A stretch of DNA of 64,000 bases from Flavobacterium sp. (GTDB taxonomy: Bacteria; Bacteroidota; Bacteroidia; Flavobacteriales; Flavobacteriaceae): NCBI RefSeq assembly GCF_004211145.1, contig NZ_SEBS01000016.1, forward strand, positions 21,358 through 85,357, given 5' to 3'. Position 1 is the stretch's first letter; each line of letters begins with the position of its first letter. Positions 50,384 to 61,109 of the stretch are shown one piece after another. The translations under genes and the position numbers were made by a program. The notes under the pieces are model-generated. The model was not told where the DNA came from and made no database searches. It saw only the letters and a program-made list of their open reading frames with translations.

Positions 50384-53020
50384 TTAGTTCAGGATCAATT
50401 TCTTGGTGAAGCTCATGTTGTCGGCGCTCACGCGAACCATATACATTCCGGTTTGCAAGTGGCTCAAGTCGATTGAGTACTCGGTGTTGAAATCGATGTT
50501 CGAAGCGTTGTAGACTACGCGTCCGTTCACGTCGGTAACCTGGAAAGTAGCTTTTCCGCTGAAGTTCTGGATGCGAACGTTGACCAATCCGTTTGAAGGG
50601 TTCGGGTAAAGACGAACCATATTCTCGTTGAATTCTACGGCCGCAAGTTCGCAACCTGCAGGAACCGTGAAGTCCTCGACTTGATCAGTTATCCCGGCGA
50701 TTCCTGTGTTCGTGCCTGATGATGCGTTCAAACCAAGACCGCGTCGAGCGAATACTCTCCAGATCATACAGTTGTCGGCACCTCCCGTAGTCGCTTGTTC
50801 TGCAGCGATGATCGCGTTTCTCGCCTGAACGAACGTCGGTCCGCAAGGTTGCAATTTCATCGCATCGAGCACAAGGCGCAATACTTTGTTGTTACCGCCG
50901 GTTCCGCCGTAAACGTTCGGATCGAAACCGTATTTTTCGATGTAAGCCCAAGCAAGATCCCAAAGCATCGTTGCCCAAACCGAACCTACACTGTGGTAAT
51001 CGATGCGCGTTGCACCTTCTTCATCAATGTATGTCATTTCATTCGTATCGGCGAAAGTGAACGGGTTCACGCCCATGTTCGTGTTGTACGGATATTGTCT
51101 TAAACCAGTTCCAGTCGGCGCTTGGTTCAAAACGAAGGTTGCGATACCGCGTGATGAAGTTCCGACATCTCCGGCTTTCATCTGCAACATTACGGCGAAG
51201 AAATCAGACCAACCTTCTCCTTGTTGTTCCGGGTTTTGCAAACAGCTGCTGTTCGCAGGTCCGCCTGTAAGACGGGTTGAAATTCCGTGTCCGTATTCGT
51301 GAGCGATGATTCCGTTGTCGAAATCCCCATCAGAATTCACGAAAGGCGGCTCGCTGGCTGAAAGCACGGCGTGTACCGTTCCCGCCAGCATTGCTGCGAT
51401 CAGCGCGTTTCCATCTTCCATCGTCATACTCACGGCAGGAATCGTAACGGCGGCATTAGCGCCCGCCATCCCAATTACGCCAGCTTCGTTGTTTACGACG
51501 ATTACGGCAGTCGCGCCTGCGTTTTGAGCGAACAACACTTTTTCGACGAATGTACAGTCGCCACGACGAACCACGGTGATGTGACCTGAAATGGCAGCGG
51601 CGTTGATCGGCGCCTGGCAAGCATCGGCCGTGTCGCCAAGACCGTCGTTGTAAAGAACAAGATCCGATTCGATCTGAGCCGGAGCCACAGGAAGATTCAC
51701 GTGACCCGGGCTGAAACTGTTATCGCGGACTGAGCGCGGTCCTGCAATTCCGGCAGGCGACGTGATCGTAAGCGCCTGGATATTTAACGGCCCGACACCC
51801 CAAAGATACATTTGCATGCGCGGACGTTGTCCGTCTACAGGAGTCGAGAAGTTTGCGTTTTCAGTTCCGCTTCCGTCTTGGGCGTCGGCGAAAACCGCGT
51901 CTCCGTTAAAAGTCGACGCTCCGCCGTTACCATAGTTGTTTTGTTGGAAGTTACCATTGACTTCGTTGAAACCATATTGGTAGAAAATATCGTGCATCAT
52001 GTTGTTCATGTAGAACAAATTCGTCACGGCTGCCGGTTGGTAATCGATAGGCTGTTGGTACGTTCCAAGATATGGGAAATCAAACGTGAGTGACGCGCCT
52101 CCTGATGGAGAAGTTCCCGTACCGTCGTTCGCATTCACATCTTCCTGCGCCCAGACGTTGTTTCCGCGCGTGATTTGATATTCTGCTCCGGCCACGTTGT
52201 TGATATCGTGCCATCCGTGAGGAGAAGCGGTCGTATTATAAGGGTCGACGATAAGCTGACGCGGTCCATGGCTCGGGCTTTCCATATTCCAAGGAATGAC
52301 GCGGTATGTCCCGGCTTGCACTTCAAGAACCGATTTTGCAGGCTTGAAGAAATTTTTCGTGAACGATGCATCGTACTTTTCAGTCGAGGCGAAATCGTGT
52401 TTGTGTGTGAAATCACACGAGATGACCAAGTCGTTCTTCTCGAGGATTTTCCCGTCAAGCGCATCGATTCGGACGCTCCACAAATGTGAATGTCCGGGAA
52501 CGTCGATCGTGAAATCCCAAGCGAGACGCAAGGTGTTGTTTTCCATTTGCTGGTACACGAGTTCGGCCGTAATCGGATCCAGATCACCGTTTACGATCAC
52601 GAAATTCTTAGGCGAAATCGTTTCGGAAATCATGTGCGGTTGCGCCGCGAGTTTCAGATGTGTCTCGGCAGCTGCCAAAGCTTCCAAAACAGGAATCGAA
52701 GGCGCGGTCGCGTTCACCTTTTGAGATACGTTGACAACGAGGTTTTCGCCTCCGTTTATCACGATGCCGTTTTTGATCCAAATATTGGAAACCGCGCGGA
52801 AAATGTCGGTACCGTTGTAACGTTGCTTGATAAAGTAGTTGTCGATTTTCGTGGTTTCGGAGTTCGTTTTGCTCTCGACGGTCCAGTCGGAAACGTCTTG
52901 CGCAGTCAACCCGAATTTTGAACGATTGGCTTCAAGGTATGCCTGGATTTTTTGCTCAGCTTCCTGGGAAAATCCCAAAAGAGGCAACAAAAAAACCAGC
53001 GCTGAAGTAATTTTCTTCAT
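50384..53020 (-). CDS. Secreted M36 (fungalysin) family metallopeptidase with T9SS sorting domain
   Basis: The protein has 878 residues from ATG 53020 (MKKITSALVFLLPLLGFSQ). It has an FTP-like propeptide region (TAQDVSDWTVESKTNSETTKIDNYFIKQRYNGTDIF), then the M36 catalytic domain with HEYGH (about residues 573-577, IAHEYGHGISTRLTGG). A PA domain is inserted (ADACQAPINAAAISGHITVVRRGDCTFVEKVLFAQ). The end is a type A sorting domain (VRLYPNPSNGLVNV ... LQTGMYMVRV ... FTKKLILN), so T9SS exports it to the surface or medium for protein degradation. Confidence 0.93.
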   Translation of the reverse strand: MKKITSALVFLLPLLGFSQEAEQKIQAYLEANRSKFGLTAQDVSDWTVESKTNSETTKIDNYFIKQRYNGTDIFRAVSNIWIKNGIVINGGENLVVNVSQKVNATAPSIPVLEALAAAETHLKLAAQPHMISETISPKNFVIVNGDLDPITAELVYQQMENNTLRLAWDFTIDVPGHSHLWSVRIDALDGKILEKNDLVISCDFTHKHDFASTEKYDASFTKNFFKPAKSVLEVQAGTYRVIPWNMESPSHGPRQLIVDPYNTTASPHGWHDINNVAGAEYQITRGNNVWAQEDVNANDGTGTSPSGGASLTFDFPYLGTYQQPIDYQPAAVTNLFYMNNMMHDIFYQYGFNEVNGNFQQNNYGNGGASTFNGDAVFADAQDGSGTENANFSTPVDGQRPRMQMYLWGVGPLNIQALTITSPAGIAGPRSVRDNSFSPGHVNLPVAPAQIESDLVLYNDGLGDTADACQAPINAAAISGHITVVRRGDCTFVEKVLFAQNAGATAVIVVNNEAGVIGMAGANAAVTIPAVSMTMEDGNALIAAMLAGTVHAVLSASEPPFVNSDGDFDNGIIAHEYGHGISTRLTGGPANSSCLQNPEQQGEGWSDFFAVMLQMKAGDVGTSSRGIATFVLNQAPTGTGLRQYPYNTNMGVNPFTFADTNEMTYIDEEGATRIDYHSVGSVWATMLWDLAWAYIEKYGFDPNVYGGTGGNNKVLRLVLDAMKLQPCGPTFVQARNAIIAAEQATTGGADNCMIWRVFARRGLGLNASSGTNTGIAGITDQVEDFTVPAGCELAAVEFNENMVRLYPNPSNGLVNVRIQNFSGKATFQVTDVNGRVVYNASNIDFNTEYSIDLSHLQTGMYMVRVSADNMSFTKKLILN

Positions 53021-53106
53021 TGATTTGAGTGGTTTAGTTGAGTTTAGCTGCAAACATACTTCATTTTGATAAAGATTTTTTAATGTCTGCTTAAAAAGTT
53101 TGAATT

Positions 53107-54453
53107 TTAACCATTTCCCGATGTTACTATCCGATTATATATCAGAGCTTTCCCGTCGGTCAACATCGACACGAAATGGCAAATGTGCAGCAGGCGTTCG
53201 TAAAGTGTTTCTTTTTCAAGCAAATGCTTCTCGGGCAGCACTTTCAAAAGCAAAGTGTCGTAATTGCTTGCGTTTCCATCGAACTTATTGTTGTAAGCCG
53301 TCGTGAAACGATCGAGCAGGTTATTTATGATCTGATATCCCGTGAGTTCCTTTTCGATGACTTCGCGACTTTGGTAGATGTTCTTGACCGACAACCTGAT
53401 GATGTCGTCCATCTGCGCCTTGTACTTGCTCTTGTCCATAAGCGCGAAGTGGAATTTTCCTTCAAGAATCTGCGGCTCGTTCTCGATGAACACGCGAACG
53501 GCGTCCTGTATCAAACTCCCGATAGCGAGTGCGCGCAAATAACTGATACGGTCTTCCTTGGTCTGGAGCGTTTTGTATTTTGCGGTATCGATCGTGTCTT
53601 TGACGAGTTTGATCAAATATTCGAGCGCGTAATCTTCGGATATCAAACCGAGATTTATGCCGTCCTCGAAATCGATGATCGTATAACAGATATCATCGGC
53701 GGCCTCGACCAAAAAAGCAAGCGGATGGCGTTCGAATCCGATGTCGTTGGCCGATTTGTTCGGAATCAGTCCGAGTTCTGAAGCCACGTCCTTGAAGAAC
53801 TCTTTGTCGGCTTGGAAGAAACCGTATTTTTTGTCGGAAATGTTTGACGTCGGTTTCTTCGGAAGGCTTTCTTTGGGATATTTCATGAAAGCACCGAGCG
53901 TCGCGTATGAAATCCTTAAACCGCCTTCATTCCCGGGACGCGAACCTGCCAAAACGGCGAATCCGTTCGCATTTCCTTCGAAGTCGATCAGATCCTGCCA
54001 TTGTTTATCGGTGAGTTTGTCTTTGTATTGCGCGCCGCGTCCGGTCTTGAAATATTCGCCGATGGCTTTCTCACCCGAATGTCCGAACGGCGGATTCCCG
54101 ATGTCGTGCGCCAACGCGGCCGCAGCGACGATCGCGCCGAAATCGTTCATATGAAAACCGTGGACTTCGGCCAGATGCGGATATTTTTCAATGATTTGCT
54201 TGCCCGCCAAACGTCCGAGCGAGCGCCCGACGACCGAAACTTCGAGCGAATGCGTGAGCCGCGTGTGTACGAAATCGGTTTTCGACAATGGAATTACCTG
54301 CGTTTTGTCTTGCAAACTGCGAAACGCCGACGAGAAAATGATCCGGTCGTAATCGACTTCGAAACCCAATCGCGTATCGGCTTCTTCTTTGCGTAGGCGT
54401 TTGTTTTTGTCTCCTTGCTTTTTGAGGGAAAGGAGTTGCTCCCAGTGCATCAT
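53107..54453 (-). CDS. dgt: Deoxyguanosinetriphosphate triphosphohydrolase (dGTPase)
   Basis: The protein has about 448 residues, starting at ATG 54453 (or 54450: MHWEQLLSLKKQGDKN). It hydrolyses dGTP to deoxyguanosine and triphosphate and limits dNTP pools. The HD-domain metal ligands appear in FVHTRLTHSLEVSVVGR and AALAHDIGNPPFGHSGE. Upstream in-frame residues come from word-repeat DNA, so an earlier start is unlikely. Confidence 0.92.
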   Translation of the reverse strand: MMHWEQLLSLKKQGDKNKRLRKEEADTRLGFEVDYDRIIFSSAFRSLQDKTQVIPLSKTDFVHTRLTHSLEVSVVGRSLGRLAGKQIIEKYPHLAEVHGFHMNDFGAIVAAAALAHDIGNPPFGHSGEKAIGEYFKTGRGAQYKDKLTDKQWQDLIDFEGNANGFAVLAGSRPGNEGGLRISYATLGAFMKYPKESLPKKPTSNISDKKYGFFQADKEFFKDVASELGLIPNKSANDIGFERHPLAFLVEAADDICYTIIDFEDGINLGLISEDYALEYLIKLVKDTIDTAKYKTLQTKEDRISYLRALAIGSLIQDAVRVFIENEPQILEGKFHFALMDKSKYKAQMDDIIRLSVKNIYQSREVIEKELTGYQIINNLLDRFTTAYNNKFDGNASNYDTLLLKVLPEKHLLEKETLYERLLHICHFVSMLTDGKALIYNRIVTSGNG

Positions 54454-54649
54454 TATTGTTGATTTGTTGAATCGTTGAATCGTTGATTTGATTCTTGCCT
54501 TCCGCGGAAGCACAAGCTCAAAATTCGTTATTCGTTATTCGTTATTCGTCATTCATTACCATTGTTCATTATTCATTGTTCATTGTCAATTGTCCATTAT
54601 CCATTGTCAATTGTCAATTATCAATTGTCCACTAACTCACCAATTCCAA
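54454..54649. repeat. Word-repeat stretch between dgt and the beta-lactamase-family gene
   Basis: GTTGAATCGTTGAATCGTTG matches the start of the repeat field at 27129. ATTCGTTATTCGTTATTCG and ATTGTCAATTGTCAATTATC runs follow. No gene is visible. Confidence 0.6.
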
Positions 54650-56287
54650 TCACTCACTCCTACCAAAAACCAAATTCCGTGCGCGAGCCGTCGAAATCTT
54701 AAACGCCACGACTTTCCGCTGCGAATCTCGTAAAAATTCCAGATTTCCTCCCATTTCGTCCACGGTAAATGCATCTGTTTTATTTGGTTTCAACGTATAG
54801 ATCGTGTTGGCGTTAAGGCGGATTTTCAATTGGTCGTTTTCGACGGTTATGATTGCGGTCGCGCCTGCTTCGTCCGACGAGAATTTCCCTTCGAATTGCG
54901 GCAAATCGCTCGCCGAAACCTTGAACTCCTGTATTTTTTCGAACGCGAATTCGTTGTTGTTTCTGAGGTTTTTAAAGACGCCGTTATCGCCGGTAAAATC
55001 GAACACGAAGCTTTCAGACGCGAATTTCGTGCTCGAGAGCGATTTTAGTTTTTCACCGTTTTCCTGAAGAACGAGCCCGTTTCCGTCGACTTGCAAGTGA
55101 AACAGCCCGCCGTCGCTTTTAACTTTATATAAACCTGCGACTTCGTTGAGCCTTTTAGCCGAAAGCGTGACGGTTTTTTGAGGTTTGGGTTTCGTTTCCG
55201 CTTTGTTCTTTTGGGCTACGTCGGCGATGAAAATTTTCTGCAGCTTGTTTGCGATCTGACCCGAATTCGTCTCGGCCGAATTACTCAAAAACGCGAACGT
55301 CAGTCCCAAATCAGGGAACGTTCCCAAAAACGATCGATAACCCGCGGTCGCTCCGTCGTGGTTGATGTATTTTTTACCTCGGATTTCGGACATAAACAAA
55401 CCCGCGGCATAATTGTTTTTCTTGCCGTCGTTGAGCGGTTCGGTTTCAAGCTGTCGGCTTAGCAGAGATGGATTTCCGAACTTCCCGTTTTGGTAATAGT
55501 CGCTCCATTTGAGCAGATCTTCGGTCGTCGTCAAAAGTCCACCGTTTCCGTAGACGTATTCGTTGGGCATGTTGATTTCGTATCCCGTTTCGGTTTTCGA
55601 ATACGCGATCGCGCGGTTCTTGACGATTCGATTGGGATCGTCCCGCCATTGCGTATTGGTCATTCCGGCGGGTTCGAAAATGTATTTCTTGGTGAAATCG
55701 GCGAGCGACAAACCGCTCACGCGCAACACGATTATCGCCGACAGGTTGAAGTTCGAATTGCTGTAAATGAACTCGTCGCCCGGTTTGTTGTTCAATTGTT
55801 TTTGGCGCTCGATGATTTCAAGTGCGTCGTCGTTCGTGTAGAATTTAGTGCCTCGGCCCCAGCCCGTAAGTGCAGCGATCGAGCCCCAATCCTTGAGTCC
55901 GCTCGTGTGATGGATCAGGTGGCGCAGTTTTATCGTCGATCCGTATTCGGGTAATTCCGGAACGTATTTCGAGACATCGTCGTCGAGCGACAACTTGCCT
56001 TGCTGTTCCAGTAAAAGGATCGCTGCGGCCGTAAATTGCTTCGACACCGATCCGGCTTCGATGATCGAATTGGTCGTCAGGGCAACGTTTCGCTCCAAAT
56101 CGGCCATTCCGAATGCTTTCGAATACAACAACTTTCCTTTCCTCGAAACCGACAATTGGCAACCCGGATTCGACGCCTCATATTGAGTAAACACAGCGTC
56201 GATCAAAGCAATCGTATCGTTCGCCGTCTGCGCCAGACAAAACTGCCCGACGAACAGCGCAACCACAATCCGTAATTTTCTCAGCAT
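54650..56287 (-). CDS. Exported serine hydrolase, class C beta-lactamase family
   Basis: The protein has 545 residues with a signal peptide (MLRKLRIVVALFVGQFCLAQ). The active-site SxxK is Ser80-Lys83 (IEAGSVSKQFTAAAILLLE). The YxN motif is in FIYSNSNFNLSAII and the third motif is INHDGATAGYRS. Residues after about 370 form a C-terminal beta domain (LNEVAGLYKVKSDGG...), as in esterase/D-aminopeptidase relatives. It may be an esterase or peptidase rather than a true beta-lactamase. Confidence 0.9.
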   Translation of the reverse strand: MLRKLRIVVALFVGQFCLAQTANDTIALIDAVFTQYEASNPGCQLSVSRKGKLLYSKAFGMADLERNVALTTNSIIEAGSVSKQFTAAAILLLEQQGKLSLDDDVSKYVPELPEYGSTIKLRHLIHHTSGLKDWGSIAALTGWGRGTKFYTNDDALEIIERQKQLNNKPGDEFIYSNSNFNLSAIIVLRVSGLSLADFTKKYIFEPAGMTNTQWRDDPNRIVKNRAIAYSKTETGYEINMPNEYVYGNGGLLTTTEDLLKWSDYYQNGKFGNPSLLSRQLETEPLNDGKKNNYAAGLFMSEIRGKKYINHDGATAGYRSFLGTFPDLGLTFAFLSNSAETNSGQIANKLQKIFIADVAQKNKAETKPKPQKTVTLSAKRLNEVAGLYKVKSDGGLFHLQVDGNGLVLQENGEKLKSLSSTKFASESFVFDFTGDNGVFKNLRNNNEFAFEKIQEFKVSASDLPQFEGKFSSDEAGATAIITVENDQLKIRLNANTIYTLKPNKTDAFTVDEMGGNLEFLRDSQRKVVAFKISTARARNLVFGRSE

Positions 56288-56385
56288 CCGGTTTCCATAT
56301 TTGATTATGATTTCAATCGAAGAAAAAACGTATTCTCAATCGCGAACCTTGCACTTTGTACCTTGCCCTCTGCACTTTTTTCGCA

Positions 56386-56610
56386 CTACTTCTTCAAATT
56401 CGCCAAGAAGAAATTCTTACTCTTCATCGCATAAACATCCTTATTCCCATTGCTCGGGTTCGCGACGACGGTTTTGATGTTGATCTCATCGCCGATCTTG
56501 AAATTCCCGGCTTCGGTATATTGATAGTCGAGCAAATAAGGCCCGCAAAAATAATTGCCTTTGTCGTCTTTTTCGATTTTGCCTGTGTAAACGCCTTTTT
56601 CTTTTGCCAT
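56386..56610 (-). CDS. Small hypothetical protein
   Basis: The protein has 74 residues: MAKEKGVYTGKIEKDDKGNY onward, likely small beta-sheet. No signal peptide or membrane segment. It starts 7 bases after the RDD gene stop codon on the same strand, so is probably cotranscribed. The function is unknown. Upstream of the beta-lactamase-family gene, bases 56340-56385 contain CCTTGCAC-type word repeats. Confidence 0.65.
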   Translation of the reverse strand: MAKEKGVYTGKIEKDDKGNYFCGPYLLDYQYTEAGNFKIGDEINIKTVVANPSNGNKDVYAMKSKNFFLANLKK

Positions 56611-56617
56611 TTTGGTA

Positions 56618-57112
56618 TTAGATTACTTCGCTGTCTTTGCCGATTTCGTCAAATTCAAGCACTTGGTTTTTTCTGGTGATATAAATGTGTTTTCGTACGA
56701 CGTATGTTTTTGAAATGCTGTCGTGCCAGCCTCGCTCGCCAAAGAAACTGAACGCTTCGAACGGAATCAACCTGCAAAGTGTCCTGATCAACGCATCTCT
56801 CGTTGTCGGTTTTTCTCCATCTTCGTTGATAACCATCGTTCCCGTGATGAATTTACCCAAGGTTCGCCCGGTGATCGCTTCAAAAACAAAATAGTAGACG
56901 AGATATAAAAATATACTCACGAGATTCAGTAAAACTCCACCTGTTACCGCCCATTGGTTGAAGGCGTCACTGCCCATGGCCATCGAAACGAATCCGACGA
57001 TGAACATCAAAATGAAAATCAAAGCGAAAAACGCGAAATAATCGATACGGTAATTTGCGAAACGCTGTCCTTTTGTCGCCTGTTCCTCAGGGCCGATTTC
57101 AAAATGTAACAT
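56618..57112 (-). CDS. RDD family membrane protein
   Basis: The protein has 164 residues with two strong hydrophobic helices (FFALIFILMFIVGFVSMAM and VLLNLVSIFLYLVYYFVFEAITG). The RDD signature is in QRFANYRIDYFAFF (basic-D pattern), with the typical GRTLGKFITGTMVINEDGEKPTTRDALIRTLCRLIPFEAFSF. The function of the family is unclear; some members may transport. Paired with the small gene downstream. Confidence 0.88.
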   Translation of the reverse strand: MLHFEIGPEEQATKGQRFANYRIDYFAFFALIFILMFIVGFVSMAMGSDAFNQWAVTGGVLLNLVSIFLYLVYYFVFEAITGRTLGKFITGTMVINEDGEKPTTRDALIRTLCRLIPFEAFSFFGERGWHDSISKTYVVRKHIYITRKNQVLEFDEIGKDSEVI

Positions 57113-57172
57113 ATCCTAAATTTTTGGTGAGATTCAAATATACTTCTTTAATGCGTTCCATATCTAAAACAT

Positions 57173-57198
57173 AAAAAGGAAGCCGAAACTTCCTTTTT
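57173..57198 (-). terminator. Terminator of nrdA
   Basis: AAAAAGGAAG and CTTCCTTTTT pair across CCGAAA; the minus strand then has T-rich sequence. It lies 20 bases after the nrdA stop codon. Confidence 0.75.
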
Positions 57199-57218
57199 AC
57201 TACTCATTTATTTACTGG

Positions 57219-59630
57219 TTAGGAACCACACATTTCGCAATCGTCGGGTTCCGCATTTTTGGAACGCTCGAGCATCGCTTTGAATTCTTCGGTCGTCATT
57301 TCTTTTTCTTCTGAAATTGCTTCGACCGCAACCGGTTCTGCCGCGGTAGGCTCGACCGCTTTGTCGTTGTTGAGCGTGAATTTGATCGCATCGACGGCTG
57401 ACTTGGTACGCAGATAATACATTCCCGTCTTCAAGCCTGATTGCCAAGCGTAGAAGTGCATCGAGGTCAATTTCGGATAATTCGCACCTTCCATGAACAG
57501 GTTCAACGATTGCGACTGGTCAATGAAATAACCGCGTTGACGAGACATATCGAGAATGTCTTTCATCGACATTTCCCAAACGGTCTTGTATAATTCCTTG
57601 ATGTTTTCCGGAATTTCTTTTATGTTTTGAACCGATCCGTTGTGACGCATGATTTCCTGCTTCAACGTTTCGTTCCAGATGCCAAGATCGACAAGATCCT
57701 CAAGCAAGTGTTTGTTCACGACGATGAATTCTCCTGAAAGCGTTCTTCTCGTGTAGATATTCGACGTATACGGTTCGAAAGCCTCGTTGTTACCAAGGAT
57801 TTGCGACGTCGAAGCGGTTGGCATCGGCGCGACCAAAAGCGAGTTGCGGACACCGTTTTTCAATACCTGTTGTCTTAAACCTTCCCAATCCCAACGTCCT
57901 GAAAGATCGCTGTCTTTCAATCCCCAAAGATTGAACTGGAATTCGCCTCTTGAAACCGGCGAACCTTCGTAAGATGAATACGGACCTTCTTCGATCGCCA
58001 ATTCCATCGACGCGGTCATTGCGGCGAAATAAAGCGTTTCAAACACTTCCTGGTTCAACTGCTTCGCGTCGTCGCTCGTAAACGGCATGCGAAGTTTGAT
58101 GAACGCATCGGCCAAACCTTGCACCCCCAATCCTACGGGACGATGGCGCATGTTCGAGTTTTCAGCTTCGATCAATGGATAATAATTGCGATCGATTACT
58201 TTGTTCAGGTTGCGGGTGACGCGTTTCGTGACGTCATATAATTTATCGTGGTCGAATTTACCGTTGTCGATGAACATCGGAAGCGAGATCGACGCGAGGT
58301 TACACACTGCAACCTCATCGGCCGACGTATACTCGATGATTTCAGTACACAAGTTCGACGAACGGATCGTACCCAAATTCTTCTGGTTCGATTTGCGGTT
58401 CGCGGCGTCTTTATACAACATGTACGGCAAACCTGTTTCTATCTGCGACTCGATGATCTTTTCCCAGATATCGCGCGCCTTGATGGTCTTGCGACCTTTT
58501 CCTTCGGCTTCGTATTTCATGTACAAAGCGTCGAATTCTTCGCTGTGGACGTCATACAATCCCGGACATTCGTTCGGGCACATCAATGTCCACGCGGCAT
58601 CGTCCTGGACGCGCTTCATGAACAAATCGGGAATCCACATACCGAGGAACAAATCGCGCGCACGCATTTCTTCTTTTCCGTGGTTTTTTCTCAGGTCGAG
58701 GAAGTCGAAAATATCGGCATGCCACGGCTCAACGTAAATCGCGAACGAACCCTTGCGTTTGCCGCCGCCTTGATCGACGTAACGCGCCGTGTCGTTAAAA
58801 ACGCGCAGCATCGGCACGATACCGTTTGAGGTGCCGTTCGTGCCGCGGATATAAGATCCGGTTGCGCGTACATTATGGATAGATAGACCGATTCCTCCCG
58901 CCGATTGCGAGATTTTGGCCGTATTCTTAAGCGTATCGTAAATCCCGTCGATCGAATCGTCTTTCATCGACAATAGGAAACACGACGACATTTGCGGTTT
59001 CGGCGTTCCGGCATTGAAAAGCGTCGGAGTCGCGTGCGTGAAGAATTTCTTCGACATCAACTCGTAGGTCTCGATGGCCGACGCGATGTCGTCCATGTGT
59101 ATTCCTACCGAAACGCGCATCAACATGTGCTGCGGACGCTCGACGATCTTGCCGTTTATCTTTAGCAAATACGAGCGCTCGAGTGTTTTAAACCCGAAAT
59201 AATCGTAGTTGAAATCGCGGTTGTAGATGATGGCCGAGTCAAGCTTTTCAGCATTCTTCTGGATCATTTCATAAACCTCGTCCGAAAGCAAAGGCGCTTC
59301 CTGGTTCGTACGCGGATTCACATAATGATACATATCGCTCATGGTCTCGCTGAACGATTTTTTCGTGTTCTTATGCAGGTTCGAGATGGCGATACGCGCA
59401 GCCAATTGTGCAAAATCGGGATGCGTGACAGTCATCGACGCAGCAGTTTCGGCAGCGAGGTTGTCGAGTTCAGAAGTCGTCACACCGTCGTAAAGCCCTT
59501 CAATGACGCGCATCGCAACTTTTACCGGGTCAACCAGATCGTTTAGCCCGTAGCATAAAATCTTGATCCTGTCGGTAATCTTATCGAACATTACCGGCTC
59601 CTTCTTGCCGTCTCTTTTAACTACAAACAT
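57219..59630 (-). CDS. nrdA: Class Ia ribonucleoside-diphosphate reductase, alpha subunit
   Basis: The protein has 803 residues. It reduces ribonucleoside diphosphates to the deoxy forms. An ATP-cone opens it ([29 protein letters not shown]). Active-site regions include [34 protein letters not shown] and GLVGVQG-type [14 protein letters not shown]. The C-terminal redox pair is in DDCEMCGS. NrdB is encoded 102 bases upstream in the same direction. The ATP cone indicates allosteric control by ATP/dATP. Confidence 0.97.
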   Translation of the reverse strand: MFVVKRDGKKEPVMFDKITDRIKILCYGLNDLVDPVKVAMRVIEGLYDGVTTSELDNLAAETAASMTVTHPDFAQLAARIAISNLHKNTKKSFSETMSDMYHYVNPRTNQEAPLLSDEVYEMIQKNAEKLDSAIIYNRDFNYDYFGFKTLERSYLLKINGKIVERPQHMLMRVSVGIHMDDIASAIETYELMSKKFFTHATPTLFNAGTPKPQMSSCFLLSMKDDSIDGIYDTLKNTAKISQSAGGIGLSIHNVRATGSYIRGTNGTSNGIVPMLRVFNDTARYVDQGGGKRKGSFAIYVEPWHADIFDFLDLRKNHGKEEMRARDLFLGMWIPDLFMKRVQDDAAWTLMCPNECPGLYDVHSEEFDALYMKYEAEGKGRKTIKARDIWEKIIESQIETGLPYMLYKDAANRKSNQKNLGTIRSSNLCTEIIEYTSADEVAVCNLASISLPMFIDNGKFDHDKLYDVTKRVTRNLNKVIDRNYYPLIEAENSNMRHRPVGLGVQGLADAFIKLRMPFTSDDAKQLNQEVFETLYFAAMTASMELAIEEGPYSSYEGSPVSRGEFQFNLWGLKDSDLSGRWDWEGLRQQVLKNGVRNSLLVAPMPTASTSQILGNNEAFEPYTSNIYTRRTLSGEFIVVNKHLLEDLVDLGIWNETLKQEIMRHNGSVQNIKEIPENIKELYKTVWEMSMKDILDMSRQRGYFIDQSQSLNLFMEGANYPKLTSMHFYAWQSGLKTGMYYLRTKSAVDAIKFTLNNDKAVEPTAAEPVAVEAISEEKEMTTEEFKAMLERSKNAEPDDCEMCGS

Positions 59631-59732
59631 AGGTCACTTCTTTTTAGATTAATAGATGGTTTTTTGCGTCGGATGTTGGTTATCCGACAACGATATCATA
59701 ACAGCCCTTTTCAGGGAAATGCGGAATCTGGT

Positions 59733-60710
59733 TTAAAAATCGGCGTCGAAGCTGATCTTTTGGGAATCTGAATCTTTGTCCATGACGCCCGCTTTCTGGT
59801 ATTCCGAAACGCGTTTCTCGAAGAAATTCGTTTTGCCCTGAAGCGAGATCATGTCCATGAAATCGAATGGATTGGTTCCGTTGTAGACGCGCTCGCAGCC
59901 TAGTTCGACTAGCAGACGGTCAGTAACGAATTCCAGATACTGTGTCATCAAAGTCGAGTTCATCCCGATCAAACTCACGGGAAGCGACTCAGTGATGAAT
60001 TCTCTCTCGATCGCCAACGCGTCGACGATGATTTCCTTGATGCGCGCCTTGGATACCTTGTTCACCAAATGGTGGTTGTGCAAATGCACGGCGAAATCGC
60101 AATGCACGCCTTCGTCACGCGAGATAAGCTCGTTCGAGAACGTAAGTCCCGGCATCAGACCGCGTTTCTTAAGCCAAAAGATCGAGCAGAACGCGCCCGA
60201 GAAGAAAATTCCCTCAACGGCGGCGAACGCGATCAACCTTTCGGCGAATGAATCTGAATCGATCCATTTTAGCGCCCAGTCGGCTTTTTTCTTGATGGCC
60301 GGAAAAACCTCTAGCGCATGGAACAATTGGTCTTTTTCAACCTCATCTTTCACATACGTGTCGATCAGCAACGAATATGTTTCGCTGTGGATGTTCTCCA
60401 TCATGATTTGGAACCCGTAGAAGAATTTCGCCTCAGCATATTGGACTTCGTTTACGAAATTCTCGGCGAGGTTTTCGTTCACGATGCCGTCGGAAGCAGC
60501 AAAAAACGCCAGGATGTGCTTAATGAAATACTTCTCGTCCTCGTTCAGTTTGTTGTTCCAGTCATTAAGATCTTGATGCAGGTCGATTTCCTCGGCCGTC
60601 CAGAAACTCGCTTCCATTTTTTTGTACCAGTCCCAAATGTCGTGGTGCTTGATCGGGAAGATCACAAAACGGTTTTTATTTTCCTGGAGAATCGGTTCAA
60701 TCGCTGACAT
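59733..60710 (-). CDS. nrdB: Class Ia ribonucleoside-diphosphate reductase, beta subunit
   Basis: The protein has 325 residues. It holds the di-iron centre and tyrosyl radical. Metal ligands are suggested by Asp43 ([10 protein letters not shown]), Glu74-region [10 protein letters not shown], and Glu105/His108. Tyr112 in [15 protein letters not shown] is the probable radical tyrosine and resembles the eukaryotic-type R2. The C-terminal KISFDADF should bind NrdA. nrdB precedes nrdA here. Confidence 0.97.
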   Translation of the reverse strand: MSAIEPILQENKNRFVIFPIKHHDIWDWYKKMEASFWTAEEIDLHQDLNDWNNKLNEDEKYFIKHILAFFAASDGIVNENLAENFVNEVQYAEAKFFYGFQIMMENIHSETYSLLIDTYVKDEVEKDQLFHALEVFPAIKKKADWALKWIDSDSFAERLIAFAAVEGIFFSGAFCSIFWLKKRGLMPGLTFSNELISRDEGVHCDFAVHLHNHHLVNKVSKARIKEIIVDALAIEREFITESLPVSLIGMNSTLMTQYLEFVTDRLLVELGCERVYNGTNPFDFMDMISLQGKTNFFEKRVSEYQKAGVMDKDSDSQKISFDADF

Positions 60711-61109
60711 TATCTTACTGTTTTTAGAGGGCTGATTTTAACAAAAAATTTTGTTTTTATCGTGATTACAAAGATTGCCAATTGACGCGGTTTAAAAAAG
60801 GCAAACTTTTCCACAATCGGGCGTAGTTTTTAACAACGACAACTTAAAAACTCACATTTCATATAAACGTAAAACGCTGTTATCTAAATGTATACAAATC
60901 GTTAAAATACGTTAGCTACCGTGAAATCAGGGCGTCGCGGAATCGGGTTTTAAAAGTTTCGTGTAATTTTCGTGACGCTGAAAATTGTACGACATTACAC
61001 AAAAAATAAATTTCGGAAAATTCAAAAACGAATACCGAAATAAAAATTTGCAGGAGTCGCGCAAACCTCATTTATTTACGTCGAACCAACAACAAAATTT
61101 CAAATCGAT
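60711..61109. other. Divergent intergenic region upstream of nrdB
   Basis: This 400-base AT-rich gap holds an inverted repeat GTGTAAT (60961-60967) / ATTACAC (60994-61000), and a TAAAAATTTGC -7-like element at 61040-61051 for the plus-strand lipoprotein gene. I could not recognise NrdR boxes. No gene is visible. Confidence 0.4.

Noticed and set aside
60961..61000. The GTGTAAT/ATTACAC inverted repeat as an NrdR box for nrdAB
   Set aside because: Spacing and sequence do not match the usual pair of NrdR boxes, and it lies about 250 bases from nrdB. It is kept only as an inverted repeat.
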